A stretch of 64,000 nt of DNA, taken from positions 2,356,001 through 2,420,000 of the forward strand of contig CBDFNN010000004.1 of assembly GCA_965250215.1 (NCBI GenBank). The letters are read 5' to 3'. This document shows, one piece after another, positions 15,200 through 24,444 of this stretch (positions are counted from its first letter, which is position 1; each line of letters opens with the position of its first letter). Made by a program: the position numbers and the translations under genes. Below the pieces are notes generated by a model that worked only from the letters and a program-made list of their open reading frames with translations, made no database searches and was not told where the DNA came from. This DNA comes from CBDFNN01 sp965250215. GTDB taxonomy: Bacteria; Bacteroidota; Rhodothermia; Rhodothermales; DATKEJ01.

Positions 15200-16230
15200 C
15201 ACACCCGCGAGCGACTGATGTCCGTCCTTAGTCCCGGATGCCTCCCTAGTTTGTAGTGAAAATGAATGCAATCGCCAGCCTCAATTGCTCCTTCACTTGA
15301 TAGGGTTCTAGGACAGGTCAATGCCGAGTCATGATCTTTAAGTAGGTGCTTCTGATATATCCGAATTGTAGTAGAAAGCATAGGCTGGTATCGTCGCTCT
15401 GCGGATTCAGGAATTCGCAGTGATGATCCAGGTAGGTGGTTACTTGACAAATCTTTCCATGAAAACACGGTCTCTCGATTAATGGAGAATACCGATCCGA
15501 CAGGTATTCGGTCGCCATGTGTGGCTCCTCCATTAGGTCCTAAGCTTTCAAGACCAAATTCATTTGATGGGTCTAGTAAACTTAGGTCAATACGTATTTC
15601 CTCTGGGATCAGGATCGCACTCGAAGCCTGCGACAGTAAATGACGTGTAATGGCTACTTGTGGCTCTGACTCCAGACAAGCCTGCATGATCTCGATTAGG
15701 ATGACATCGGGGGGCTTGTCGGGACATACCCGATATGAAGCAGCATCGATTGTTTCGAAGCTCACAAGGGATTCGGAAAGGCAAAGTGTATCGATGATAG
15801 ATTTGGCGGACACAATCGATTCTGAATGAACATCCAAGAGCGTGAAGGTCGCTTCGGAAGCAGAGAACATTGCCATAAGGGGGGTGGCCAGAGTTGCGTA
15901 GGGCCCGCACCCGGCGTAAAGGACGCGTGCCGGCCGATCGGAAAATCGTTTCCGAATATCAACAATGGCATCATGGGTACCACGGATAAATGCGACTGTT
16001 CGGGTGAAGTCGTCCGTGCACATGGCGGCCATTGTCGGAGATAGAGCCAAGCCGTTTGACGTTCGAGTTTCACCATTAGAAATGTCTTGATGCGATGCGG
16101 GCCGACTGGTCTGCGAATTCGCTAGTATTGTCGTCAACTCGACAACTTCGGGTCGAAGAGAGTGGATTGGTCTATTAAAATCTAGCAGCGTCGCCGTCAC
16201 ACGTCGTAATTGCTCAATTGCTCTATTCAC
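15193..16230 (-). CDS. class I SAM-dependent methyltransferase-like protein
   Basis: The 345 residues contain a Rossmann motif I, RVLYAGCGPYATLATPLMA, near residues 104-122. An acidic motif II LLDVHSESI and the later DVILIEIMQ, where motif IV sits, follow. The region after that (SSAILIPEEIRIDLSLLDPS) resembles arginine-methyltransferase-like proteins with a beta-rich C-terminal domain, but this is a weak resemblance. The start is GTG at 16230; no closer ATG precedes the conserved part except one about 60 residues in. The substrate is unknown. Confidence 0.7.
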   Translation of the reverse strand: MNRAIEQLRRVTATLLDFNRPIHSLRPEVVELTTILANSQTSRPASHQDISNGETRTSNGLALSPTMAAMCTDDFTRTVAFIRGTHDAIVDIRKRFSDRPARVLYAGCGPYATLATPLMAMFSASEATFTLLDVHSESIVSAKSIIDTLCLSESLVSFETIDAASYRVCPDKPPDVILIEIMQACLESEPQVAITRHLLSQASSAILIPEEIRIDLSLLDPSNEFGLESLGPNGGATHGDRIPVGSVFSINRETVFSWKDLSSNHLPGSSLRIPESAERRYQPMLSTTIRIYQKHLLKDHDSALTCPRTLSSEGAIEAGDCIHFHYKLGRHPGLRTDISRSRVCH

Positions 16231-16336
16231 TGATTTATTCCAATCATAGATTTCATGGTTTGGACGTGCATTCTGTGGAAAATGGCAGATAATGGCCGAT
16301 AATGGTGTAGCAAGGTTGGATCTGACTTTAACGCAA

Positions 16337-16369
16337 GAGAGGGCGGGCCCGTTTGGAACCCGCCCTCTC
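16337..16369. terminator. strong GC-rich hairpin between genes
   Basis: GAGAGGGCGGG (16337-16347) pairs perfectly with CCCGCCCTCTC (16359-16369), an 11-bp stem with an 11-base loop, 60 bp after the metalloprotease stop. It lacks a clear T-run on the minus strand (TTGCG follows), so termination is likely but not certain. Confidence 0.6.
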
Positions 16370-16428
16370 CATGTAATGGCGACACGGCCATAAGTGTCGC
16401 TTGTGTCTAGTCTAGGAGATAATTGGCG

Positions 16429-17388
16429 CTAGTTGTTTGGCCAAGCACCCCAGTTGCTGCAATGCCCTGCATTGTCGGTTCTCCCAATGTCACGCTGAAC
16501 GCCTGAGTAGGCAGCATTCATTACAGCGCGAGGAGAGAAGTGAATCCTCCCATTCGCAGGGGTACCAAAGATTTTACCGAAGTGCCCCTGGCTGAGGGCG
16601 TGCCCCGCCTCGTGAAGCGCTACGGTCTCAACATCGAAGTTTCCACCGTCATCGGCCCAAGAGAACGCATCGTTGTAGTAGATTTCCCGGAAAGCCACGT
16701 CGGTTTTCCTATTGCCGTCGATGTCGGTGGGATCGCCGCCGTCAGTCCAGATAAACGTGAAGGTCACGCCCAAGATGAAGCCGCTGCCGCCGGGGGCGAG
16801 CAGGTCGAAGAATCCCGCTGGAAGCCAGCCTGCATGCATCACATCTGTAAACAGAGCCTGACTTCCGCCAAAACCCAAAATGTTCTGTACAAAGCCCAAG
16901 TCGATCGCCACGCCACCGATGTCATTGATGGGGATGGTAGAGCATTGCAGTCCGTCCCAGGTCGACATCGCCGTACTGATCGCAGCGGTCGTCTCGCCGG
17001 CGGAAAGGCCACTAGCGGTGGCTCCATCAACAACGTCCGTGACATTGAAGATTTCCGTACCGTTCCCGCGTCTCGGGTCGTCCGGAACGAAATCACCAGA
17101 CAACTGCTTGTTTCCGCGGTTGTTGGCGAAAATTACGGTTCCCATCTGTCCGGTCTCCGGATCGGTATAGATCTCGGCCATGCTGACTTCGAAATCTCGC
17201 TCGACGAGATCAAGGTTTATCTGGTCGAGGACGTTGCTGCCGTTGGCTGAATTTCCGTTATTGCCATTATTAGCGGCACTCATGCTGATCGTGTCAGGCG
17301 CTTCATCGCTTTCCATGCCATTCTGGCTGTCGCACGCGCTGAATACCAGCATCAATACAACAAACAGAGCTAAATTATTTCTTTTCAT
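16429..17388 (-). CDS. secreted metzincin-like metalloprotease lipoprotein
   Basis: A lipoprotein signal (MKRNNLALFVVLMLVFSACD) leads a 319-residue protein with an Asn/Gly-rich linker. The zinc-binding motif HEAGHALSQGH is at residues 259-269: first, second and third His are in matrixin spacing, although the usual Gly at position 8 is Ser. A Met-turn candidate is AVMNAAYSG downstream, as expected for metzincins. It probably cleaves extracellular protein at the outer membrane surface. Flanked by the 16.34 kb hairpin downstream. Confidence 0.8.
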   Translation of the reverse strand: MKRNNLALFVVLMLVFSACDSQNGMESDEAPDTISMSAANNGNNGNSANGSNVLDQINLDLVERDFEVSMAEIYTDPETGQMGTVIFANNRGNKQLSGDFVPDDPRRGNGTEIFNVTDVVDGATASGLSAGETTAAISTAMSTWDGLQCSTIPINDIGGVAIDLGFVQNILGFGGSQALFTDVMHAGWLPAGFFDLLAPGGSGFILGVTFTFIWTDGGDPTDIDGNRKTDVAFREIYYNDAFSWADDGGNFDVETVALHEAGHALSQGHFGKIFGTPANGRIHFSPRAVMNAAYSGVQRDIGRTDNAGHCSNWGAWPNN

Positions 17389-17498
17389 TTTATTGGTTTC
17401 GGATTAGATTTTTTACAAAAACCACCTCTCTGATTCAAATTCAATATGAAGATGATTGGTCCGTTTTATTCATTATACGAATCCCTTAGGAAATTATT

Positions 17499-17563
17499 GG
17501 TTTGTGGTTTGTTGTTCGTGGTTTTTGGACACAAGTCGAGTCTAGCATTTGCTAGCTTTGCCG
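17499..17563 (+). repeat. heptamer/GCTTCGCAT repeat element, copy 4
   Basis: ggtttgt, ggtttgt, tgttcgt, ggttttt, then GGACACAAGTCGAGTCTAGC and TAGCTTTG at 17553-17560, a perfect TAnnTTTG box. It stands upstream of the asparaginase 5' remnant as copy 1 stands upstream of the intact gene. Confidence 0.75.
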
Positions 17564-17594
17564 AGGCAGAATTTCGCTTAAAGGCCCGGCCAAT

Positions 17595-17672
17595 TCGGCG
17601 AACTACTTAATATCGATTCATAGTGAAACCGGGACTCTCTTAAAAAAGGATGTACCGAGGTGCGAAGTCATC
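17595..17672 (+). pseudogene. 5' remnant of an isoaspartyl peptidase gene
   Basis: Frame-matched translation gives ANYLISIHSETGTLLKKD; the intact gene begins MANYSIAIHGGAGTLVKG. Identical DNA blocks include GGCGAACTA, GGGAC and GGATG in the same spacing. The ATG has become TCG and similarity fades after about 75 bp. It lies between repeat copy 4 and the flavoprotein 3' end, mirroring the arrangement at 13.1-14.3 kb. The rest of the 17389-17732 gap holds no gene. Confidence 0.75.
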
Positions 17673-17732
17673 CGGAGGAACGAATGAGATTTCGATTTAC
17701 AGGCAAATAGCGAGGAGTAAAGCAAAGATGTA

Positions 17733-19589
17733 CTAGCTGAGCTCCTCTACGGCTCGAAATGCCTCCTCAATGGCTGCCTGGGTGTAGGCGGAAGCAGCAG
17801 CATCTGAATTGGCAATCGAGATATTTCCGATAGGCTGACGCGCTATCTCGTGCGGGGCCATGCCGGCTTCCCAATCGGGGTCCCAAAGGTCGAGATATCC
17901 GTAAGAATATCCGTGAGGCCATCGGTTGACTGTTATATCCAAGATATCCTTGGCGACGTCAAAACCGGCAGGTCCAAGCATGCCGTCAAGTACTGTTCGA
18001 ACTTCGCGTTCGAAGTCCTCAAAGCTCAGGGCCAGCAAGGAATGCCTCGCTGCCCGAAGTTGATCGTGAATTGGGAGGTCACGACTTGGAGGAGCCATCA
18101 TACCCCAGAACATCAGCGGCACGGCACCTCCTTCACTGTTTTCTGCTTTGTATCCCGCCGTGTCTACCCCTTTGATCAACCAGACTTTCGCATGCATGCG
18201 CCCGGGACAGTAGGCGCCCGAGATATCCAGCTTGTCGAGGGCCTCTCTGTTTCGGACCAGTACGTTTGTCACCAACATGGGATGTTTGACCTGGAAGCTT
18301 TGCGCCTCTTTTTGTGCTTCCGGTAATTCGGGGCAGAGGTGAGGGATGATGGCATGGTAGCAGGCTAGAACGCAGTGTCCGGCACGTATTCGGGAAAGCG
18401 TTCCTTTCTGGACATAGCTGATGGTGACCTGATCGTCCACATTTGCGGTATGTACAACCGTTGACTCGAGGCGCAGACGAATCGGGGAGTAGGGGCGATC
18501 AAGTTGGGCGTAGTCAAATCGCGCCACAGCAATTTCTTCCGAATTCGGGGCGACGGCCGGAATGAGAGCGCGCACAAGGAGGCGAGCAATGGAGGCATTT
18601 CCATCGGGAAACATCGCCACCTTTTCGGATTCCTCGAGGCCCGCCGTCTGATCGGCAGCGTCTCCAAGGAGATGGGATCCAGGCAACCAGGCGTGCATGG
18701 CCTCGGCGACGGAAATGCTGTGTGTCTGAACACCCCAGTAGCCGTCGGTCGCTTTGATGAACAGTTCTACTACCTCGTCGGGTAGGCCAGCATAGCGGGA
18801 GAGGAAATCTGTGTAACTCGTCTTGTGCAGCACCCGATCAATCTCTGACTCGTCCATTCCCTCCAAGACGTTTACCTTGGAGGTATAGAATTCCTTCAGT
18901 GCAACACGTCCCGACTCGCTGATGGGAAAGCGATCAATTTTGTCCAAAGCGTCCAGGTTATTGCTGTACATGGAAAATCCGGGCACGAGGACGTCGCTTC
19001 CATAGGTCTCGGCGTCAAACCAGATCGCCGGCTTATCTCCTCCGTAGTGAAAGTCCAGCTCCTTGTTCAGTAGATGCACGTCGATCCCCAACTCTACCAG
19101 AAACTCGAGCACCGTTTCATTGAAGGAGAGGTATTCTAGATTCATCGTCCCTCCCCAGGACAGTCGCATGTCTCCGTCGTTGTGAAATTCATTTCGCTTT
19201 GCGTGGCCACCAAAGTCATCGTGATTATCAAGAATCAAGATGCGTGATTCGGGTCCGAACTTCTTCCGATACTGATATGCAGCGGTCAGGCCGCTGATGC
19301 CAGCGCCGACGACGACAAGATCATATTGCTCGTCGAGGTCAATCGGATTGTCAAACTCTTTTCCTTCGCGGGCAAGGGCATGGGCTGTTTCAAACGAACC
19401 GGGATGTGAGCCCCGCATTCCGGTCCGCGTGGGAGGGTAGTCACTGGTGAGTGAAGTATCGATTTCGGATGGCGTCGATGTACAGCCAGGTGAGAGCATG
19501 AGACCCAGACCGGCAAGGCTGCTGCCATATATAAAGTCACGCCGGTTGATCGACCGATGCATGCCAAGTTGGTGATCCGTCTTGCTCAT
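17733..19589 (-). CDS. spermidine-dehydrogenase-like FAD flavoprotein, Tat-exported
   Basis: The 618-residue protein starts with a twin-arginine signal (SINRRDFIYGSSLAGLGLML) that may also carry a lipobox (SPGC). Next comes the RGSHPGSFE motif and an FAD-binding Rossmann fold, YDLVVVGAGISGLTAAYQYR at about 89-108. The ordering, length and the GGHAKRNEFH segment fit the SpdH group of polyamine/spermidine dehydrogenases, which use FAD (and often heme) in the periplasm. Substrate identity is inferred. Its start overlaps the stop of the upstream membrane protein gene (ATGA), so they form an operon. A paralogous 3' fragment sits at 14217. Confidence 0.8.
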   Translation of the reverse strand: MSKTDHQLGMHRSINRRDFIYGSSLAGLGLMLSPGCTSTPSEIDTSLTSDYPPTRTGMRGSHPGSFETAHALAREGKEFDNPIDLDEQYDLVVVGAGISGLTAAYQYRKKFGPESRILILDNHDDFGGHAKRNEFHNDGDMRLSWGGTMNLEYLSFNETVLEFLVELGIDVHLLNKELDFHYGGDKPAIWFDAETYGSDVLVPGFSMYSNNLDALDKIDRFPISESGRVALKEFYTSKVNVLEGMDESEIDRVLHKTSYTDFLSRYAGLPDEVVELFIKATDGYWGVQTHSISVAEAMHAWLPGSHLLGDAADQTAGLEESEKVAMFPDGNASIARLLVRALIPAVAPNSEEIAVARFDYAQLDRPYSPIRLRLESTVVHTANVDDQVTISYVQKGTLSRIRAGHCVLACYHAIIPHLCPELPEAQKEAQSFQVKHPMLVTNVLVRNREALDKLDISGAYCPGRMHAKVWLIKGVDTAGYKAENSEGGAVPLMFWGMMAPPSRDLPIHDQLRAARHSLLALSFEDFEREVRTVLDGMLGPAGFDVAKDILDITVNRWPHGYSYGYLDLWDPDWEAGMAPHEIARQPIGNISIANSDAAASAYTQAAIEEAFRAVEELS

Positions 19590-20161
19590 TTATCGGTGAC
19601 CTGACGAGTATTCGATACTTTCTGTCTAAATAACAAGACTAGACCAGCAATTAATAAGACAAAGAAAAACATAGTAAAGCTACTTTTGAGAATTGTAAAT
19701 GTGCTTGCAATATTAACGGTTGATGCTTGTAGCTCTGGAAATGAATGTATCATCTTAATGATGAATATGTTTTCGACATAATCAAACATACCAGCTAAAA
19801 ATGGCACCAATGCGAAGTAATATATTTTGGAGTTAACACGACATGTTTTCCCAAAAAGCCAAACAAGCAACAGTGAAAAAGTAATAGAAAACAAGCCAGG
19901 ATAAATGAAATCTAATGGTAGCTGAGAAGATAGATAGGTCTCGCGCCCTTTTGTCCCCAAAGCATTTAGCAACTCATCTGCATAGGTGAGTGAGTAGCCT
20001 GCTGGTGACAAATCGAAGATTGGTAAGTCAGGCGCAAATGCAGAAACAGCCGGAATTGAGTAAGACAGCATTACAAAATATACCGTCATAGTCAAAATAA
20101 ATAGAACGCTAATAACCCTTCCCGTAGAGTATTTCTGTGCAAATCGAATTACTACTTCCAT
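19586..20161 (-). CDS. four-helix integral membrane protein
   Basis: ATG at 20161 is preceded by AGGAG at good spacing; the frame extends further upstream but that part has no protein character. The roughly 191-residue product has hydrophobic helices near residues 18-45, 100-118, 126-150 and 160-180, with an acidic motif FDYVENIFI in the third region. I do not recognise the family with confidence. The 4-bp overlap with the flavoprotein gene suggests a membrane partner or electron-transfer neighbour, which is inference. Base composition is lower in GC than the flavoprotein. Confidence 0.7.
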   Translation of the reverse strand: MEVVIRFAQKYSTGRVISVLFILTMTVYFVMLSYSIPAVSAFAPDLPIFDLSPAGYSLTYADELLNALGTKGRETYLSSQLPLDFIYPGLFSITFSLLLVWLFGKTCRVNSKIYYFALVPFLAGMFDYVENIFIIKMIHSFPELQASTVNIASTFTILKSSFTMFFFVLLIAGLVLLFRQKVSNTRQVTDK

Positions 20162-20280
20162 GTAAAAAACTCCTATTGAAGACTGGCTAAGGGGTGAACT
20201 GAGCGTCGCGAGTGGTCCAGCGTGTCGGCATTGGCAAGTGACGTGCCCCGCCCCAGCTTCGTTCCAGTGATTTTGTTCGG

Positions 20281-20865
20281 TTACGACCGCGTCCTGTGTG
20301 AAAGCATCACAATCGGAGCTTTCTTGAATGGGCCGTCGCCGATAATGAACCAAGTAATGGGAAAACCTCCTTCGTGAGCAACAACGACACCCATCGGAGT
20401 GCTGCCAGAAGGAAGCTTGAATCTGCGCGAAACTTCGACCGACTCGTTTGGAAGGAGTCTGATGTCGAATGGGATGTCTCCTTCTGTGAGTACCGAGGCA
20501 TAACGCTCCTTGCTGGAGTCGGTTAGATACAACACTAGGCCAGTCTCACGTTGCGGAGCGCGTCGGGCTCGGCTAAAAAGCTTCATTGCCACAACATACT
20601 CCTGCGCTTCCTTCGCTTCGACGCTCTCAACGCTTATGCACCAATCGTCAAAGCATAGAGGTTCATCAATTGTGAGTTGCTCGCGAGAAGCTAATAGTGA
20701 CGACACCAGCACGATCGCCAAATAGGCAGCTAAGCAGATGGAGTAGCGACGAATTATTCTAAGCGCCGCATCTCTCCGGCGAGAAAGAAGGAGTACACCC
20801 ACCGTTGCGAAAGTAACAAGACTTACAAGGAAGAGAAAAATGAAAAGCAATTCGAATGCATTCAT
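20281..20865 (-). CDS. membrane-anchored protein of unknown function
   Basis: The 194 residues begin with two close hydrophobic helices (LLFIFLFLVSLVTFATVGVL and YSICLAAYLAIVLVSSLLA) joined by an Arg-rich loop. An extracytoplasmic domain of beta character follows, with a Cys pair LCFDDWC and the stretch ESVEVSRRFKLP. The domain looks like an immunoglobulin-like fold, but I cannot name the family. The TAA stop at 20281 overlaps a GTTA sequence. Confidence 0.65.
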   Translation of the reverse strand: MNAFELLFIFLFLVSLVTFATVGVLLLSRRRDAALRIIRRYSICLAAYLAIVLVSSLLASREQLTIDEPLCFDDWCISVESVEAKEAQEYVVAMKLFSRARRAPQRETGLVLYLTDSSKERYASVLTEGDIPFDIRLLPNESVEVSRRFKLPSGSTPMGVVVAHEGGFPITWFIIGDGPFKKAPIVMLSHRTRS

Positions 20866-21069
20866 TAGTTATCACCATCGCTAGTCGGCTCGATAATTAG
20901 AGTAGGGGTCGATTTCTCATTCAGTATGCCGAACAGTTGGCGGAATTGCGACGAGCGTTCACCCTGCTAGCAGAAGGTAATCGCTTCCCGCCGACTCAAT
21001 CAGTCATGCCAGTCCAAATCGTTTGTTACTTGCCAATTGGCACTGGGAGGGGCTGTTCTCATACATCGA

Positions 21070-21756
21070 TTACTCCAGATATGCAGAAATTTTCCCTTGC
21101 AACTCTTCATTCATGGGAATGGTACGGCTAGCAATTCTGTTAGCCAGCGCCTCTCGTCCTCTACCTGAATGGCCAATTTCAGCCAAAAGCCGTTTGTCTT
21201 TCAGCAGATTCGCGTGGGATCCATAAAAAACATATTCCCACGACTCCAAGGAATCAGGACGATAGCCAAAATACTCCCTTAAATACTCATTCATTTTATC
21301 AATGCGCTTCGCGGATGCTGCCCGAAGGTCGTCAATTAAGACAATTTGGTCGTCGTGATAAGCGACGATCGCTTGCCTGAGACCCGAATCGTGAATAAGA
21401 TCCAAATCACCAGACCGCGAGAGCCCATTGTATGTCGGATAGGTGGGGCGGTAGTTCCAAATGCGTGTAACCATAGTGGCCGACTGGAGCAAGGTATCAA
21501 TTGGAGCTGCACTTTGTAACTGTTGAATGAATCGGCTGCTTGCACTATCCCGACGGGCAAGTCGAATACGATACATATCCAGATATTTGGCATCCTCTGC
21601 CAGTTCTCCTCTCATTTGAAGCAGGATCTGGTGCTCTTCTGCGGATTCTATTTTGCTAGCACGCCAATCGTCAGCCAACAATGCGAGGACGACGGAGAAA
21701 AAGACCGTTCCAAATTGAATTAGAATGTTGCGCAATTGCTCTTTTCTATCACTCAT
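21070..21756 (-). CDS. DUF6090-like membrane-anchored protein
   Basis: A 228-residue protein with one N-terminal membrane helix (ILIQFGTVFFSVVLALLADDW) and a mostly helical, charged rest. The motif YNGLSRSGDLDLIHDSGLRQ is the typical "LxxSGxLxlI.d..LR..i..Y" core of a Bacteroidota family with a single helix and a coiled-coil-like domain. The function is unknown. It stands alone, without close neighbours. Confidence 0.7.
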   Translation of the reverse strand: MSDRKEQLRNILIQFGTVFFSVVLALLADDWRASKIESAEEHQILLQMRGELAEDAKYLDMYRIRLARRDSASSRFIQQLQSAAPIDTLLQSATMVTRIWNYRPTYPTYNGLSRSGDLDLIHDSGLRQAIVAYHDDQIVLIDDLRAASAKRIDKMNEYLREYFGYRPDSLESWEYVFYGSHANLLKDKRLLAEIGHSGRGREALANRIASRTIPMNEELQGKISAYLE

Positions 21757-21806
21757 CTGAATAATGGCGAGGTAATGATTTATTGTCGCACAACGGGGTG
21801 CTGTTC

Positions 21807-22925
21807 CTAGTTTGCGATAAGCCGTCGGTAGCTTGGACCTGTTCTTGACCCCAATTCGACAAAGAAAATCCCTTTTGCATGAGAGGATAGATCGAGATTT
21901 AGTTTGTTGTTTCCATTTGCCACTTGAAAGATCTCATTGTGTATTATTCTCCCAGCAATATCCAAAACTGACACGCTCAGCTCCTCGCTTTCTAGTGACA
22001 AATAATCCAGATTCACAATGCCTGATGGGCTAGGATTTGGATAAAATTCTCCTATTCGCCTTTCTTTGCTGACATAGTCAACACTTAGTGTCTGGCTGTA
22101 TGAAAATTGGCCATCGAAGTCGACTTGTTTTAGCCGATATATATTTTCGCCTTCTTGTGGACTCTGATCTACGAATGTATAATCCTGTCTTGTCGTGGAC
22201 GTACCCCTTCCTTCAATCTCACCGATCGTTCCAAACTCGCCTGCGACATCCTTTCTTTCAATTTCAAATGTTGCGTTGTTGATTTCGGAGACTGTTGACC
22301 AGTATAGACGCATCGCGTCATCTCTACTTATGGCATCGAAAGATATTATCTCGACGGGAAGGGTTGCAATATTTTCAAAGACAAAATTGTCAATCGCTAA
22401 ATAGTCAACTGCCGCCGGACTTATAAGCTCAAATTGAAGTGATTTCAATATCACACCGTCCCAAATCCCAAAAGAAAAATCAAAGGGTAGCAATTCGTCA
22501 TCTGGAATGGTTGTGAAAATAGAAATGTCCTCCGAGATCGTAGTGTTATCTACTTTGGTGCCGGTAACTCGGATTGTGCCATTAAGATTGTTGTCACCGT
22601 CACTTTGTCCTGTCCAAGCACATTGAGTCGATGCAGTTGATACGGAAAAGGTAGTTCCTGGAATATTCGGAACAATGCTTCCAAGGACACCACTTGACGG
22701 CCCATCTTGCCATCCCGTATCCAAGTATCTATTTGTGCCTGGATTTGTTGCGTCGCAGGAAAAATTGGTCGCTTCGCTAATTAAGAAATCTCCGGTTACG
22801 TTAAAAAGGAAGCCACTGGTCGTAAAAGATGTGCCGCCAAGTGTCTCTCCCTCAAAATCTTCTGTCTGGCTAAATAGAAGGTCGGTGCATGACAAGGATA
22901 GCAGTAGAAGTAAGACGAGTTTCAT
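21807..22925 (-). CDS. secreted protein with C-terminal sorting domain
   Basis: The 372 residues start with a signal peptide (MKLVLLLLLSLSCTDLLFSQ). The N-terminal half is a beta-sandwich with several Cys that resembles a carbohydrate-binding or MAM-like module. A linker LPVEIISFDAISRDDAMRLY introduces a fibronectin-like segment, common in this group. The last 75 residues form a type IX-like sorting domain (GEFYPNPSPSGIVNL to the Gly-rich beta end). It is predicted to be displayed on or released from the outer membrane. Confidence 0.85.
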   Translation of the reverse strand: MKLVLLLLLSLSCTDLLFSQTEDFEGETLGGTSFTTSGFLFNVTGDFLISEATNFSCDATNPGTNRYLDTGWQDGPSSGVLGSIVPNIPGTTFSVSTASTQCAWTGQSDGDNNLNGTIRVTGTKVDNTTISEDISIFTTIPDDELLPFDFSFGIWDGVILKSLQFELISPAAVDYLAIDNFVFENIATLPVEIISFDAISRDDAMRLYWSTVSEINNATFEIERKDVAGEFGTIGEIEGRGTSTTRQDYTFVDQSPQEGENIYRLKQVDFDGQFSYSQTLSVDYVSKERRIGEFYPNPSPSGIVNLDYLSLESEELSVSVLDIAGRIIHNEIFQVANGNNKLNLDLSSHAKGIFFVELGSRTGPSYRRLIAN

Positions 22926-23037
22926 GGCGATTTAAAATTTAGAGTTGTTTCAAATTGAATGGCTTTCTCCACCGAATAAGACACTTCTTCAAAGTCGGCT
23001 CATCCCAACACAAAAGCAACCACGGAAGTGGGTAGCG

Positions 23038-23064
23038 GTTGTTGGTTGTTGGTTCTTGGTGAGA
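23038..23064. repeat. degenerate 7-bp tandem repeat (GGTTGTT type)
   Basis: ggttgtt, ggttgtt, ggttctt, ggtgaga in phase, in the 250-bp gap between the sorting-domain protein and the serine hydrolase. Confidence 0.75.
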
Positions 23065-23172
23065 GTGATTGTCTTTGACCCGATTGTCGACAATACCGAT
23101 ACATGAGTGAGGGCCGGCGTACCTTTGGAAAATCTGCAGTGGACAAGAAGACGAAGATTTCGAGGTCGAAAT

Positions 23173-24210
23173 TTATTGCCTATGCAAAATTTTGACGATC
23201 CGATTGTATACGACGAGGGATATTCCAGACGTGTCTTCGCCGTTTGTATTCACGAACTGAATGACCACAGTATCAATGTCCTTGTGATAGCGTGCGATGC
23301 TGTAGTATCCCGGTAACCAGCCGGTATGCTCATACTCGTAAATAGAGGAGTAGATAGCCTGCTCATCGTTATTCAGTAATGAGCCATCATTCAATGCTCT
23401 CAAAAATATACCGACGTCCTGTGCAGTTGCGACCATCGATCCACCGGGAACTACAAAATCAAGATACCTGAGATCTTCGTCATATTTGTACCAGTAGCCA
23501 CTGACAACATCTTCGTATTCTACCTGGCCTAGCAAACTGTGTGTATTCGTAAGACCGAGCGGAGCCAGAATTTCGCTATCGATATATTGCTGGTGACTGT
23601 ATCCCAGGACCTTGTCAAGAATCCGGCCGATCAAGAGATAATTAGTATTGGAATAGCTGTAGCGTGCATCGGGCTTGAAATCTGCAGGTTCATCCAATGC
23701 TAGATCCAGAGCCTTATCGATGTCCGTATGGGGAGTGAACCAGTCAAATTCTTCATCGTCCGTGAAATTGGGAATGCCACTCCGATGTTGCAACATCATT
23801 TTCAAGGTGATCTCTTCAGCATTTTCGATTCTTTCAACAAGTTCTGGCAAGAGATCAGCGAGCGTCTCATCCAGCAACAGGCTCTGCCGATAGACCAACT
23901 TTGCGCTAGCAGCGGCGATATACAGCTTGCTGATACTGGCAATCTTGAACAGGGCTTTCGGATCGGCTGGTACTTGAGTCACTTTATTCTTCCAGCCAGC
24001 AGAGAATAGGCTAGGAGGGGCCCCGGATTGATCGACATATACGATGATACCATCCAGACCACGATCAATAGCGCTATCGACTTGTTCTTGGACAGTATCA
24101 GGTAAGGGTGCTAACCATGCTCGTACAATGCCCCATGGTGTGAATACAACAACACAGACTATCCCAACGATGGGCATGATTATTCTCAGGAGTCGAACTG
24201 TATTTTTCAT
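23173..24210 (-). CDS. beta-lactamase-fold serine hydrolase
   Basis: The 345 residues include an N-terminal membrane anchor (IIMPIVGIVCVVVFTPWGIV), the class C/PBP-like active-site SxxK as SISK at 92-95, and the YSN motif in YSYSNTNYLLIGRIL. The protein is shorter than many AmpC-like hydrolases at the C-terminus but carries a late HTGWLPGYYSIARY region in place of the KTG box. It is likely a periplasmic or membrane-bound esterase/peptidase. Substrate unknown. It lies just left of the first attC-like site and may or may not belong to the cassette array. Confidence 0.85.
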   Translation of the reverse strand: MKNTVRLLRIIMPIVGIVCVVVFTPWGIVRAWLAPLPDTVQEQVDSAIDRGLDGIIVYVDQSGAPPSLFSAGWKNKVTQVPADPKALFKIASISKLYIAAASAKLVYRQSLLLDETLADLLPELVERIENAEEITLKMMLQHRSGIPNFTDDEEFDWFTPHTDIDKALDLALDEPADFKPDARYSYSNTNYLLIGRILDKVLGYSHQQYIDSEILAPLGLTNTHSLLGQVEYEDVVSGYWYKYDEDLRYLDFVVPGGSMVATAQDVGIFLRALNDGSLLNNDEQAIYSSIYEYEHTGWLPGYYSIARYHKDIDTVVIQFVNTNGEDTSGISLVVYNRIVKILHRQ

Positions 24211-24252
24211 TTATTTGCATTTGCGACAATCTTCCTGGCCGACTTACGCTAA

Positions 24253-24325
24253 GCCAAACTGTGCGATATTTCCGCGTCCGTTTGAGCGTACTTGTTATGT
24301 CTCTTTGCTGACGCGGCTGTTATGC
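24253..24325 (-). other. attC-like site downstream of the M20 hydrolase
   Basis: A GCCAAAC end (24253-24259) and GTTATGC end (24319-24325) enclose CCGCGTC (24272-24278) paired with GACGCGG (24310-24316). The first box is degenerate. A second GTTATGT lies at 24294. Confidence 0.45.
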
Positions 24326-24444
24326 AGGGCAGGCGCAGGCCCTGCACCTGCTACCCATGCAACTCCCAGGGCGATGGCACCTCCAGAAAAGGCATGTAGT
24401 CCTTCCAACACACGGATCACTGACATATCTCCCTCAAAGACCTA

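Noticed and set aside
20193..20286. GGTGAAC ... GTTACGA pair resembling attC, with the stop of the 194-residue membrane protein in the right box
   Set aside because: Both boxes deviate from consensus and I found no convincing complementary arms.
24325..24348. Terminator hairpin GCAGGGC ... GCCCTGC
   Set aside because: No T-run follows on either strand, and it overlaps the candidate attC region, so I did not list it separately.
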